DNA from: Vibrio sp. CK2-1
GTDB lineage: Bacteria; Pseudomonadota; Gammaproteobacteria; Enterobacterales; Vibrionaceae
Direction of reading: 5' to 3'
DNA length: 64,000 nucleotides
Assembly (NCBI RefSeq): GCF_021726515.1
Contig: NZ_JAKKCJ010000001.1
Span: 558,001-622,000, forward strand
The position numbers were made by a program, and so were the translations under genes. Positions 51,712 to 60,309 of this stretch are shown here, in pieces. Numbering within the stretch: position 1 is the stretch's first letter; every line of letters starts with the position of its first letter. The notes below the pieces were generated by a model. It saw nothing but the letters and a program-made list of their open reading frames with translations, made no database searches and was not told the DNA's origin.

Positions 51712-52557
51712 ATGAAAGGAGTAATTGCGCCTGATGCTAGCTACTGGAAAACGAGCTATTGGAAAGCTGCAACCTTGCTGTTGATCATAACAACACTAGG
51801 TTGCAGTACTTCGCCTTTACCACCTTCGGATACTCAAGCTACTCCTGCTCCTCAAAGCCTTCCATCTCAATCGAATGTAATGAAACCTGCATCTTTAATC
51901 TCGCCTGAAATTGAAGCAATGCAAACCGTACAACGTCATTGTCAATTACTTGATTCGACAATGGATCTTCCAATTTACTGTAACTTGAATACCCAATCAG
52001 ATTCTTATCAACTTGATTTATCTTTTAATCATTATGAGAGCTCTCAACGATACTTGATCATGCTATCTCATGGGTTAATTTCCCCTTATTGTCAGGCCGT
52101 GAATTTACATGAAGTTGAGGGTAGTGTGATGATCACTATCTTTGCGACCCAAATTCAGCGCCAATACGATTGCCGAAACAAGCATTGGCAAGACTGGCAG
52201 CCAATCTCAAAGCCTACTCATTCACCATTTGTGGTGTTTTTGAATCAATGTCGTACATGGGATGAAGAACACCCTGACGCTTTCCACTGCAATGTTGACT
52301 GGTATGAATACGTGCCAATACTCGTGTTTACCTTTGCTGACATGCAGTCGGTCAGTGAGCTAAGCACCGGGCAGACCAATACCTTCATTCAATCGTTTTG
52401 CCAATCTGGTTTAAAAGAGTTCGGAGATGCTTTGTATCTACTTGAAGTGCCGAGTTTTAATTTAGCAAAAATGAAGCATTGCGGCTCAGAAACCGAAACA
52501 GAGTGGTTTGCGATTGACTCTGAAACAGGGCCAACTTCGGCGAATAATGTGATTTAG
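51712..52557 (+). CDS. Putative lipoprotein, function unknown
   Basis: AGGAGGG (51701-51707) and the ATG at 51712 decide the start; an adjacent GTG at 51709 is too close. The 281-aa protein has an unusually long polar start, a hydrophobic run and LGC near residue 31, so lipidation is probable though the lipobox (TLGC) is not ideal. The mature part has a Pro/Ser-rich linker and then a globular domain with about eight Cys residues (HCQLLD, YCNLN, YCQAV, YDCRN, QCRTW, HCNVD, FCQSG, HCGSE), suggesting disulfide bonds. No family recognised. Confidence 0.6.
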   Translation: MKGVIAPDASYWKTSYWKAATLLLIITTLGCSTSPLPPSDTQATPAPQSLPSQSNVMKPASLISPEIEAMQTVQRHCQLLDSTMDLPIYCNLNTQSDSYQLDLSFNHYESSQRYLIMLSHGLISPYCQAVNLHEVEGSVMITIFATQIQRQYDCRNKHWQDWQPISKPTHSPFVVFLNQCRTWDEEHPDAFHCNVDWYEYVPILVFTFADMQSVSELSTGQTNTFIQSFCQSGLKEFGDALYLLEVPSFNLAKMKHCGSETETEWFAIDSETGPTSANNVI

Positions 52558-52620
52558 GGAAGGTTGGAAAGGGTAAACTATCAGCCGAGCAATAAACCAC
52601 TCGGCTAACATCAAACTAAC

Positions 52621-52986
52621 TTACGCTTGTGCGATCTCTTGCTCTAAATATTGGATGATGTCATTCGACTCATACATCCAGGTTACTTCACCTTCTTTTT
52701 CAATGCGTAGGCAAGGTACTTTCACGCGGCCACCACCATCGAGTAGGGTTTGACGGTGTGGTTCGGTTTTGGCATCTCTTAATTCGATATTTAAGCTATT
52801 ACGTTTCATTGCGCGGCGAACTTTGACGCAAAATGGGCAGGCATCAAATTGGTAAAGTGCGAGCTGTTGAGTGCGCTCATTGATAACTTGTTGAGCTTCT
52901 GGAGTACGCTTTACGCCGCGTGGTGAAAAGATAAAGTTGAGTAATAAAATGATGCGACCAAGGATCCAGCGAATAACGGCCATGTT
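52621..52986 (-). CDS. Glutaredoxin-like protein with N-terminal membrane segment
   Basis: The ATG at 52986 is preceded by AAGGGAC; a longer frame to 53022 lacks a site. The 121-aa protein has a hydrophobic start (VIRWILGRIILLLNFIF), then a thioredoxin fold with CPFC (redox centre), VPCLRIE (cis-Pro) and a WMYESNDIIQYL end. This is a glutaredoxin/GST-N-terminal domain probably held at the inner membrane with the domain in the cytoplasm. The partner is unknown. It resembles the next upstream gene over most of its length. Confidence 0.85.
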   Translation of the reverse strand, partial: NMAVIRWILGRIILLLNFIFSPRGVKRTPEAQQVINERTQQLALYQFDACPFCVKVRRAMKRNSLNIELRDAKTEPHRQTLLDGGGRVKVPCLRIEKEGEVTWMYESNDIIQYLEQEIAQA

Positions 52987-53080
52987 AGTGTCCCTTTGAT
53001 GATGTTGGAGAGTGGGCGGCATAATAAAGCAAGTGTTGGATATTCAAAAGGGAATACCAAAAACTTGTGTTACAAGGCAC

Positions 53081-53113
53081 AAAAAAAGCTGACCGGTATA
53101 TCGATCAGCTTTT
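53081..53113 (-). terminator. Terminator after the soluble glutaredoxin-like gene
   Basis: Perfect 9-bp arms AAAAGCTGA (53084-53092) and TCAGCTTTT (53105-53113), a 12-nt loop; on the minus strand a run of seven T follows. Confidence 0.85.
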
Positions 53114-53127
53114 CAATGTTTATAAAC

Positions 53128-53385
53128 TTACAGCGCTTTAATGTAATCAATAATCGCGTCTGATTCGTACATCCAAGTCACTTCGCCAGCTTTCTCAATG
53201 CGTAGGCATGGCACTTGTCCTTTACCGCCACCGTTGATTTGCTCTTCACGGTAGTCTGGGTTTTTGCGAGTATCACGCAATTCAAGCTCTACACCTAACT
53301 CAGCCATTGCACGACGTACTTTTTGACAAAATGGGCAAGTTTCGAAGTGGTATAACGCCAATCCTTGAGTGTTTTTCTCAGTCAT
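53128..53385 (-). CDS. Glutaredoxin-like protein (soluble paralogue)
   Basis: The 85-aa product has CPFCQKVRRAM (redox centre), GQVPCLRIEKAGEVTWMYESDAIIDYI, and a GGG loop. About 60 percent of positions, by eye, match the membrane-anchored neighbour, so the two are probably a tandem duplication. It lacks the membrane segment. Two ATGs are adjacent (53388 and 53385), with TAGGAGAG upstream. Glutathione-dependent thiol exchange is the family's role; the substrate is unknown. Confidence 0.85.
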   Translation of the reverse strand: MTEKNTQGLALYHFETCPFCQKVRRAMAELGVELELRDTRKNPDYREEQINGGGKGQVPCLRIEKAGEVTWMYESDAIIDYIKAL

Positions 53386-53402
53386 CATTCTCTCCTAAGA
53401 GT

Positions 53403-53759
53403 TTAAATTTTAATATTGCTTAACCCAATCAAATCGATATAGGCACTATTACAGTTATATTTGGTTGATAGCTCATCTTCCGCTTTAAACTTAGACACGC
53501 CTTGGTCGCGAGAAATTTCAGTTAATCTGTCATTCACTAATGCTTTATAAGTTTCACTATGGCTATACCATTGAACTTCATAGTTTTTGATTAAATAAGC
53601 ACCGATTTTATAGCTGTCTTCGGTATGAAGGTAACTACACACAAAATAGCGAGTGACATCTGAGTCAGAGAGCCTTTCATCGGTGGCGGCGTGGCTAGAA
53701 AAAGCCAGCATAAAAGAAAAGCTAATAGCGAAAAGTCGAACCATTAATGAGCGAAGCAT
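53403..53759 (-). CDS. Small secreted protein, function unknown
   Basis: The 118-aa product starts with a signal peptide (cleavage likely after SSHA, about residue 24). The mature ~94 residues are polar and aromatic, with two Cys (FVCSYL and YNCNSAYI) that may form a disulfide. An internal ATG six codons in is an alternative start. I recognise no family. It lies 14 bp upstream of the soluble glutaredoxin-like gene on the same strand and may share its transcript. Confidence 0.6.
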   Translation of the reverse strand: MLRSLMVRLFAISFSFMLAFSSHAATDERLSDSDVTRYFVCSYLHTEDSYKIGAYLIKNYEVQWYSHSETYKALVNDRLTEISRDQGVSKFKAEDELSTKYNCNSAYIDLIGLSNIKI

Positions 53760-53855
53760 CCGTGTTCCTTAATATGAAATGAGTTCATCGGGTTTCTGGG
53801 TTCATCATATCAAACAAGTGAATTAAAAAACCATTACCAGACTTACATTACGTTG

Positions 53856-54389
53856 TTATTCTTGCAAGGTTTCCCAGCTAATTTCACATTGCTTATCATC
53901 ACTTGATACATAAGCCGTATTGCCCGACAACATTACCCCTAAATCTAAGGTTCTAGCAGTCATTTGGCTGAATGCTTGAATGCCTTGGTGTTCTAAGCGC
54001 ACGATAGTGGCATTGAGTTGAGCAAATTTAGATTGATTTTGCTTCCACCACACATCTGATTTGGTATTAAAGCTGTATACTTTTACTTGTTTGGCAAGGC
54101 GAGTGGCTTTCTTGATGCGCTCAGGATCAGGTTCACCGGCTTCAATCCAAAGCTCGATTTGATCATCTAATGTCTTTAGCCAAATATCTGGTTCTTCAAT
54201 ACTTGATAAGCCTTTGGTGAATTGAAGATCTTGGCTAGCATTAAGACAAAATGCGACGAGGCGAGCCATCATACGTTCTTCACTTTCCGAAGGGTGCTGC
54301 GCGATAGTCAGATTAAAAGAATCATAATAATCACGATTCATATCAGTAAGAGCGATGCGGAACTTGTATATAGTGGGTTTTAAAGCCAT
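53856..54389 (-). CDS. yaeQ: YaeQ-family protein
   Basis: The 177-aa protein begins MALKPTIYKFRIALTDMNRDYYDSF and has HPSESEERMMARLVAFCLNA and EPDIWLKTLDDQIELWIEAGEPDPERIKKA, the distinctive YaeQ text. The fold is related to PD-(D/E)xK nucleases. Reports connect it with suppression of an rfaH defect, but the molecular role is unclear. A single gene, divergent from alkA with 94 bp between. Confidence 0.92.
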   Translation of the reverse strand: MALKPTIYKFRIALTDMNRDYYDSFNLTIAQHPSESEERMMARLVAFCLNASQDLQFTKGLSSIEEPDIWLKTLDDQIELWIEAGEPDPERIKKATRLAKQVKVYSFNTKSDVWWKQNQSKFAQLNATIVRLEHQGIQAFSQMTARTLDLGVMLSGNTAYVSSDDKQCEISWETLQE

Positions 54390-54483
54390 GGGAAATCAAC
54401 ATTGAGAAAAAGTGTAGTGATTGTACGCGAATAAAAGAAATACCCAAGCAGATTGAATATATCGTTAACCGCTAAGGATTCAA

Positions 54484-55404
54484 ATGTCATCGTTAAACCT
54501 TTTAGATTTACAGCAGCGTCATTTCCATATCACTTGTCCGGCAGGCTTTGATTATGACTTTATGCTCGATTTTCTTAGCCCACGCATTATCGAAGGCGTT
54601 GAATGTGTCACTCAAGGCAAATACGCTCGCAGTTTCCATTTTGAAAAACCGAGCACAGGTGACGGCTATATAAATGGTTATTTTGAAGTGGAATACCAAA
54701 CAGCAGAGAATGCGCTGGTGGTTAAAGTCGTGTGTGATGATGAGTGTGGTTTTGAGATCGTTCAGCAACGTGTTCGCTTTATGTTTGATCTTGATACCGA
54801 TATGCAAGCCATCGAGCGACAATTACAATCAGACTCAGTATTACAGCGAGGGTTTGTTGATAACCGAGTGCCTCGTATGCCTAAAGCGTTTGATTCTTTT
54901 GAGTTTTGTATTCGAGCGATTCTCGGCCAACAAGTATCGGTAAAAGCGGCAACGACATTAGCGAAACGCATCGCACATTCTACTCAATTAACGACGCCAG
55001 AGAGTTTTCCTGCTGGTATCGATTTCTTTTTTCCTCAGTGTGATGATTTACTTAACCATACCTTTGATGGACTAGGGTTAACCTCATCTCGGATTGCCAC
55101 CTTACAAGTCGTGATTAGCGCGCTACGAAATGAGGTTATTTCTTTGGACAAGGCGCAAGTCTTTGAAGATTTTCTCGAACAATGGACCGCATTAAAAGGC
55201 GTTGGCCCTTGGACGGCAAATTATCTGGCAATGCGCGGCTTAGGTATTCAAGACAGTTTTCCAGATAAAGATCTTGGGGTATTAAAAGCATTAGCAAGCG
55301 AAGGTAAATATCCCGCGAGAAAAGCCGTTTTACAACAAGCAAAAGCGTGGCAGCCATTTCGAGCTTACGCTACATTATGTTTATGGAATGGATTAGGACA
55401 TTAA
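54484..55404 (+). CDS. alkA: DNA-3-methyladenine glycosylase II (AlkA)
   Basis: The 306-aa protein has the AlkA N-terminal beta-domain and the helix-hairpin-helix glycosylase core: AILGQQVSVKAATTLAKRI, LKGVGPWTANYLAMRGLG (hairpin), and FPDKDLGV with the catalytic Asp. It removes 3-alkylpurines and other alkylated bases in base-excision repair. It lacks the Ada regulatory domain that is fused in some bacteria. AAGGA precedes the ATG. The ogt gene follows after 4 bp, forming a DNA-alkylation repair operon. Confidence 0.93.
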   Translation: MSSLNLLDLQQRHFHITCPAGFDYDFMLDFLSPRIIEGVECVTQGKYARSFHFEKPSTGDGYINGYFEVEYQTAENALVVKVVCDDECGFEIVQQRVRFMFDLDTDMQAIERQLQSDSVLQRGFVDNRVPRMPKAFDSFEFCIRAILGQQVSVKAATTLAKRIAHSTQLTTPESFPAGIDFFFPQCDDLLNHTFDGLGLTSSRIATLQVVISALRNEVISLDKAQVFEDFLEQWTALKGVGPWTANYLAMRGLGIQDSFPDKDLGVLKALASEGKYPARKAVLQQAKAWQPFRAYATLCLWNGLGH

Positions 55405-55408
55405 CCCA

Positions 55409-55924
55409 ATGACAACCAAAACCGATAATACTTGGTACTACCAAACTTTTGCCACTCAATCTTGTGATGTCACCTTAGTCGGCAGCGATGATGGTTTGCA
55501 TATTTTGCACTTAGAAACGGGAGCTGGAAAAAAAGATGGCTTTAAAGTCGAGCCTACTTGGGTAGAAGACACAACGTGCTTTGCTGATGTGAAAGAGCAA
55601 GTGATTGAATACTTTGCAGGCCAGCGAGTAGAGTTTGACTTTACAACGCCATTGAAGCCTATAGGAACCGATTTTCAGCAAAGCGTCTGGCATGCGTTGA
55701 ACCAAATCCAAACCGGCAGTACATGTCGATATATGGATATCGCACAGCAAATTAATAATCCCAAAGCAGTGCGTGCAGTTGGTGCGGCGATAGGGCGTAA
55801 TCCCATTCCGATTATTATTCCCTGCCACCGAGTTGTCGGCGCGGATGGTAGCTTAACTGGCTTTGCTCATGGGCTGGATATGAAGCGAATGTTGCTTAAT
55901 CTTGAGGGCTGTAAAGTAGCCTAG
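55409..55924 (+). CDS. ogt: Methylated-DNA--protein-cysteine methyltransferase (Ogt)
   Basis: The 171-aa protein carries the active-site PCHRVVG, preceded by RAVGAAIGRNPIPIIIP, and a wing region (LTGFAHGLDMKRMLLNLEG). It moves methyl groups from O6-methylguanine to its own Cys, acting once. It is translated with alkA (4-bp gap), so both repair enzymes for methylating damage are made together. A strong terminator follows. Confidence 0.95.
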   Translation: MTTKTDNTWYYQTFATQSCDVTLVGSDDGLHILHLETGAGKKDGFKVEPTWVEDTTCFADVKEQVIEYFAGQRVEFDFTTPLKPIGTDFQQSVWHALNQIQTGSTCRYMDIAQQINNPKAVRAVGAAIGRNPIPIIIPCHRVVGADGSLTGFAHGLDMKRMLLNLEGCKVA

Positions 55925-55963
55925 TCACTAGTATTACGTATAAAAACTAACGCATAAAAAATT

Positions 55964-56005
55964 AAAGCCACTAACGATCAAATAATAAATCGTTAGTGGC
56001 TTTTT
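55964..56005 (+). terminator. Rho-independent terminator of alkA-ogt
   Basis: Perfect 15-bp arms (55964-55978 and 55989-56003, core AAAGCCACTAACGAT) with a 10-nt loop and T-run; the strongest hairpin in the window. The minus side has A-rich flanks, so it may also serve the convergent amidohydrolase gene. Confidence 0.92.
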
Positions 56006-56060
56006 AGTTTAGCGCTATTGTCAGATATTGACCTTTCGCTAGTTCTTTTTTGCTGATGGA

Positions 56061-57086
56061 TTATTGTTTTGTTGACTGATGCTTTTTGGGTAACAGCGAT
56101 AAAAAATTATCTCGTGCGACTTTGTTGGCGGTATCTGCCGGTAAAGCATCAAGAAAAACGTCAAAATCACTGGCCAGTTTTGGTAGTGAATCAAATTGCC
56201 CAACTACATCCGAGCCGATAAAGAATTTATCTGGGTAAGACTCTACTAATTTAACCCAATGCGCATCAGGGTGACCATTTTCATCAAGCATGTAGTCATC
56301 TAATAAGCTCCAAGACATATCAATGTAAAGGTTCGGGTAGGTTTTGATCATACGACTGATTTCTTTATATAAAAACTGCATATGAATTCGGCGATTAATG
56401 GATAAACTCGTACCGGCGTGAGCCCATATAAAACGTGTTTTAGGGTTCATTTTTACCGCGCTTTCCATTTCGGGCATAAAAATAGGGCTATTTACACGGG
56501 TAGAGGTGATATTGGAATGCAGCATGATTGGTAAGTCATGTTTAGCCGCTAAGCGATAGACTCTCATTAATGAAGGACTATCTGCGCGTGCAGTTTCGCC
56601 ATAAGTTAAGGCGGTTAGATCATCATGGCGAGTAAACACTTCACCAATACCTTGCCAAAAATCAGGTCGCCACTTAAGCATTAATTCGATGTGATCAACC
56701 GCATTCATATCGGTTGGATTGAAGCCAGTCAAAAAAGGGTGAAAACGAGATTGCTGTTCTTTAGGTAAGGATTCAACGGCTCTCGCGACGATTTCATCTG
56801 TTGCGCTGTACCAATAAACTTTAGCGTCATCTCCCATATAGTAAGGTGGACGTTGAGGTTCATCTTTATGCCACTTCTTTACTAAGCTAATGCCAGAAAT
56901 CATCGCATGGTCTATGTTGCCTTCATCCATTTTGGCGAGTAATTTCGTCATTCCTTCGCTTTCTTGGAAGAAGTTAACATAATGCAAATGACCATCAGTG
57001 TAGTGGTAATCTCTTTGATCTGCCGCCCATAACGGATTGCTAATAAGAGTGGCTGCGGCAGCTAAAGTGGCTAACCAAGGTTTCAT
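56061..57086 (-). CDS. Periplasmic amidohydrolase-family (amidohydrolase 2) protein
   Basis: AGGAG upstream decides the ATG at 57086 over one at 57122. The 341-aa product has a signal peptide (MKPWLATLAAAATLISNPLWA) and a TIM-barrel metallohydrolase core: DGHLHYVNFF (HxH), IMLHSNIT, RFIWAHAGTS and FFIGSDVVGQ (final Asp). These are the expected metal ligands of the amidohydrolase 2 family. A periplasmic location is unusual for this family. The substrate is unknown. It diverges from the PurR-box gene. Confidence 0.82.
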   Translation of the reverse strand: MKPWLATLAAAATLISNPLWAADQRDYHYTDGHLHYVNFFQESEGMTKLLAKMDEGNIDHAMISGISLVKKWHKDEPQRPPYYMGDDAKVYWYSATDEIVARAVESLPKEQQSRFHPFLTGFNPTDMNAVDHIELMLKWRPDFWQGIGEVFTRHDDLTALTYGETARADSPSLMRVYRLAAKHDLPIMLHSNITSTRVNSPIFMPEMESAVKMNPKTRFIWAHAGTSLSINRRIHMQFLYKEISRMIKTYPNLYIDMSWSLLDDYMLDENGHPDAHWVKLVESYPDKFFIGSDVVGQFDSLPKLASDFDVFLDALPADTANKVARDNFLSLLPKKHQSTKQ

Positions 57087-57356
57087 ACTATCTCCTGGTT
57101 TTTGATGAATTGGCATTATCAATAGTAGTTAAATTTAATTGGCTGATAATGTTTTGTACCGTTATTTAAACAATGGCTGACTTGTTGTTATGTCTTTAAG
57201 AATAACGGAAAAAATAGGACATTAATAAAATTAAATAGTTTCATTAAATGTTTTGAGTTCTAACTATTTTTTGTCAAAGCTGTGGTTTTTGCAACTCATT
57301 TTAAGGCTCATATATAAGCATCTCTCACTAAGAATTGGGTTATGGATCGCAATAAT

Positions 57357-57372
57357 ATGCAAACGTTTGCTT
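57357..57372. promoter_or_regulatory. PurR box
   Basis: ATGCAAACGTTTGCTT contains the perfect palindrome GCAAACGTTTGC (57359-57370), the core of the PurR operator ACGCAAACGTTTGCGT; 14 of 16 bases match. It lies 42 bp before the nucleoside-phosphorylase-fold gene and just upstream of a TACAAT -10 candidate (57379-57384), fitting repression by PurR. The other ~270 bp of this 328-bp gap is AT-rich, with no gene seen. Confidence 0.8.
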
Positions 57373-57414
57373 TTGCATTACAATGCCGGCTTAATTTTCT
57401 TAACTAGGTGAGTT

Positions 57415-58287
57415 ATGCAATTGTTTATTCGTATGTTGGTGGTAGTTACCACTATGTTGAGCGCAGCATTTATGAGTGTTGGAGTACAAGCAACCGAGAT
57501 GGCGAGTGTGTCGGTTGCTGGCAATAGTAAGCCGGTACAGCCGATTATTATTCAAGGGCCAATGCCAATTGAAGCGCAACATTTTGCGGCACTTTTAAAA
57601 GACGTTTCAATTGAAAAAACGGGCTCATTTGTTTTTTATAAAGGCACATTAAATGGCTACCCAGTGATTGTAAGCCAAACAGGGAAAGGTTTAGAAAACA
57701 CTGCTGCGGCAACCGCGATTGCGATTGAACGCTACAAGCCATTGGCGATTATCAACCAAGGCACTTCTGGCGGCCACGATCCAAAATTGGCCGTCGGCGA
57801 TATCGTGCTAGGTAAGCGTGTGGTGAATATCGGAAACCTAAAAACCCCAAGCAAAAAAGCCGGTGAAGGTTCGAATTCACTAACATGGATCCCAATGGAT
57901 ATCATGGCCTCTTCAGGTAGTGCGGGTTCAGATGATGCTAACAAAATCCGTTATTATGAAGGTAGCCCTGAACTACTCGCCATTGCTAAGCATGTGAAAT
58001 ACCAGAACGGTAAAGTGGTAGAAGGCACGGTTGGTTCTGCGAACTTCTGGAATAGCGAACTCGACCGTATTGCATGGTTCCATGAAAACTTCGGTACTAG
58101 TGTAGAAGAAATGGAAGGTGCATCAGTGGCACAAATTGCAGAGGCTTACAAAGTACCATTCTTATCGATTCGTATTTTGTCGAACAACATTACCAATGGT
58201 GGTCATTACGATCCAAATACCGCAACAGAATGCCAAGCGTTTGTAAAAGATGTCATGGTGAAATACATCGAGACCTTACAGAACTAA
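57415..58287 (+). CDS. Secreted nucleoside phosphorylase/MTA-SAH nucleosidase-fold protein
   Basis: The 290-aa product has a signal peptide (cleavage likely after VQA, residue 26) and a PNP/UDP-type fold: IIIQGPMPIEAQHF, INQGTSGGHDPKLAVGDIVLG and VEEMEGASVAQIA. Aligned with E. coli MTA/SAH nucleosidase, Glu12 is E53 and Glu174 is E234, but the catalytic Asp197 is N257 (ILSNNIT). An Asn at that place is used by trimeric purine nucleoside phosphorylases that prefer 6-oxopurines. It probably cleaves or binds a purine nucleoside in the periplasm. The PurR box fits a purine role. Confidence 0.8.
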   Translation: MQLFIRMLVVVTTMLSAAFMSVGVQATEMASVSVAGNSKPVQPIIIQGPMPIEAQHFAALLKDVSIEKTGSFVFYKGTLNGYPVIVSQTGKGLENTAAATAIAIERYKPLAIINQGTSGGHDPKLAVGDIVLGKRVVNIGNLKTPSKKAGEGSNSLTWIPMDIMASSGSAGSDDANKIRYYEGSPELLAIAKHVKYQNGKVVEGTVGSANFWNSELDRIAWFHENFGTSVEEMEGASVAQIAEAYKVPFLSIRILSNNITNGGHYDPNTATECQAFVKDVMVKYIETLQN

Positions 58288-58323
58288 ACAAAACGAGTTT
58301 TAGAACGGCGCTAAGCGAGTCAT

Positions 58324-58361
58324 AAAAATTAAGCCTTGAGTGAGACCATCATTCAAGGCTT
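58324..58361 (-). terminator. Terminator of the MAPEG gene
   Basis: Perfect 9-bp arms AAGCCTTGA (58331-58339) and TCAAGGCTT (58353-58361), a 13-nt loop; on the minus strand AATTTTTA follows. It may also end the plus-strand nucleosidase-like gene. Confidence 0.75.
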
Positions 58362-58386
58362 GATTGTTCTAATGAGTACGATACTA

Positions 58387-58785
58387 CTAAGCTAGAATCA
58401 GTAAATTAATCCATAGCGCTAGAACACACATAAATGAAGCCCAAAATGCCAGCATGCGATGTCTTACATTGTTAGTGCCTAGGTGAATATAGCTGTGTAG
58501 ATAACGGAAAATCACAAACAACCACGCCACAATAACTCCAAAGCTACTATCAATCTGTAGGCTGATATATAAAGTACACACCACATAAAACAGCACTGGC
58601 ATTTCAAACAAATTGGCAAGGTGTCGATTGGTTTTAATCACCATCTCTGGCAAGTTTTCACCCTGCATCAATTGAAAATACTTCACACTGACCTGTTTGC
58701 TTTTCACACTATTAACACGAACTTTCAGCGTCACACAGCCAACAATAAAAATCAGCAACACCATCGCCGCCATTGGATAAAGCAT
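58387..58785 (-). CDS. MAPEG-family membrane protein
   Basis: The 132-aa protein has four hydrophobic helices and the MAPEG text: NRHLANLFEMPVLFYVVCTLYI and RYLHSYIHLGTNNVRHRMLAFW, in which the Asn, Arg and His residues line the glutathione site in characterised members. Bacterial members are inner-membrane glutathione transferase-like proteins, and most lack a known substrate. A single gene. The ribosome site upstream is AAGGAAAT. Confidence 0.9.
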   Translation of the reverse strand: MLYPMAAMVLLIFIVGCVTLKVRVNSVKSKQVSVKYFQLMQGENLPEMVIKTNRHLANLFEMPVLFYVVCTLYISLQIDSSFGVIVAWLFVIFRYLHSYIHLGTNNVRHRMLAFWASFMCVLALWINLLILA

Positions 58786-58951
58786 AAATATTTCCTTGTG
58801 AGTTTTTATTTAACTTCAGATTTTAGATAAAAGAGATTTAGAACAACTTAACCAGTACGTAGTGTATTGGATTTTAGATCACTTAGTGGAAATAAATATA
58901 TTTATACCTTCTCTAACACTGAACCAAAAATGGTAGAGAAGGAAAATGTTA

Positions 58952-60247
58952 TTACATTAAGTAGTTGGTGATAGCTTGATACATCGGCAACAATATTGGG
59001 TCATATTTGCTATTGGCCGCTACGGGTTGAGAGGCAAAACGAACAATAACTGTTTCTGCTTTTGGATCGATATAGATGGTTTGACCATGTACACCTCGCG
59101 CCGCAAAGACGCCGTGATCATCATGAGAAACCCACCAAAGATCTCGATAACTCCAACCGGGTAAGGTTTGGTAGCCAGCTTTAGCGAATAAGGCTTTATC
59201 ACCACCTTGTTTGATATCATCAATGGCCGCTTTAGGAATAATAGTCTGCCCATTATATTGACCATCTAAACGGATCATCTCCCCAAAACGAGCCATATCG
59301 CGAGTGGTAAGGTTTAAACCACCACCAGCAAATTCATTGCCTTCTGAATCAAGAGAAATATAAGCATCTCGCTCAACGCCAAGCTTTTGCCAAACACGCT
59401 CAGATAGCACTTTACTTACCGACTGATTCGTCACACGTCGAATGAGCCAACCAGCGACATCAGCATTGACGGTTTGATAGTTAAAAACACTGCCAGGTTT
59501 TTGGGCACTGGTGACAGTTTTAGCGTAATTATAAAATCCTTGTGGACCTTTATAGTTCTCGGGTTGTGGGAACAGACTACCTGCTTTCACGTAATCCCAG
59601 ATTTCTGCTTTAGGATCGGCGTAGTTTTCTGAAAATTTAACCCCAGTCTGCATATCTAATACTTGCTGAACCGTGGCGTCTGCAAACCCTGAGCCCTTAA
59701 GTTCAGGAATATATTGAGTCACTTTGGCATTAGGGTCGAGTCGACCTTCTTGAATTAACGTAGCGGCTAAAATACCAAAGACAGATTTAGTGACTGACCA
59801 AGCAATATGGCGAGTTTGAGGCGTCATCACACCATAATAGTTTTCAAATACTACATGACCTTTATGCATTACTAATATGGAATCAGTGTAGGTATTAACT
59901 AAGGCTTTCTCGACGGTTAGGGATGATTTACCATCCATCGTTTTGAAAGGTAGTTGCTTAATTTTGGTATCGATTTTAACTGTTAATTTAGATGGTACAG
60001 AGGTTCCTTGCCAAATTGAGCTAGTCGGCTGTAACTCACTCCAGTGCGCAAATGACCAACGTAATTGAGGAAAGTGGTAAAAGCTATTATCTTGCTTACG
60101 AATAACTTTATCTGCAGCTGGCGGCTGTCCTTGCATCCAACCTTGCAAAACAGGATCGCTTTTTATCGGATCAAACCCATCCGAGTTTGCCGCGAAAGAC
60201 GGTACTGCGACACTGAGTAGTGCGCTAAAAAGTAAACTTTTTTTCAT
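58952..60247 (-). CDS. Secreted serine hydrolase, beta-lactamase class C-like
   Basis: The 431-aa product has a signal peptide (MKKSLLFSALLSVAVPSFA). The hydrolase domain from about residue 120 shows SVTKS (SxxK; catalytic Ser and Lys), YQTVN (YxN) and HGQ in place of KTG. This set fits the penicillin-binding-protein/6-aminohexanoate-dimer hydrolase branch; beta-lactam resistance should not be assumed. It acts in the periplasm on an unknown ester or amide. A hairpin at 58907-58942 (CCTTCTCTA/TAGAGAAGG) may end the transcript but lacks a good T-run. Confidence 0.85.
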   Translation of the reverse strand: MKKSLLFSALLSVAVPSFAANSDGFDPIKSDPVLQGWMQGQPPAADKVIRKQDNSFYHFPQLRWSFAHWSELQPTSSIWQGTSVPSKLTVKIDTKIKQLPFKTMDGKSSLTVEKALVNTYTDSILVMHKGHVVFENYYGVMTPQTRHIAWSVTKSVFGILAATLIQEGRLDPNAKVTQYIPELKGSGFADATVQQVLDMQTGVKFSENYADPKAEIWDYVKAGSLFPQPENYKGPQGFYNYAKTVTSAQKPGSVFNYQTVNADVAGWLIRRVTNQSVSKVLSERVWQKLGVERDAYISLDSEGNEFAGGGLNLTTRDMARFGEMIRLDGQYNGQTIIPKAAIDDIKQGGDKALFAKAGYQTLPGWSYRDLWWVSHDDHGVFAARGVHGQTIYIDPKAETVIVRFASQPVAANSKYDPILLPMYQAITNYLM

Positions 60248-60309
60248 GTCTATACCTGCTAATGTTGATTAAGATGACCAAGAGCACCTCTACCGCTGCC
60301 ATTTGGTGA

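Noticed and set aside
53403..53759. Rap1a/Tai-like immunity protein
   Set aside because: Length and signal peptide fit, but the expected Cys/Gly motifs are missing and no effector gene is nearby.
58907..58942. Firm terminator for the serine hydrolase
   Set aside because: The stem is real (9 bp), but neither strand has a T-run; it is mentioned only with the gene.
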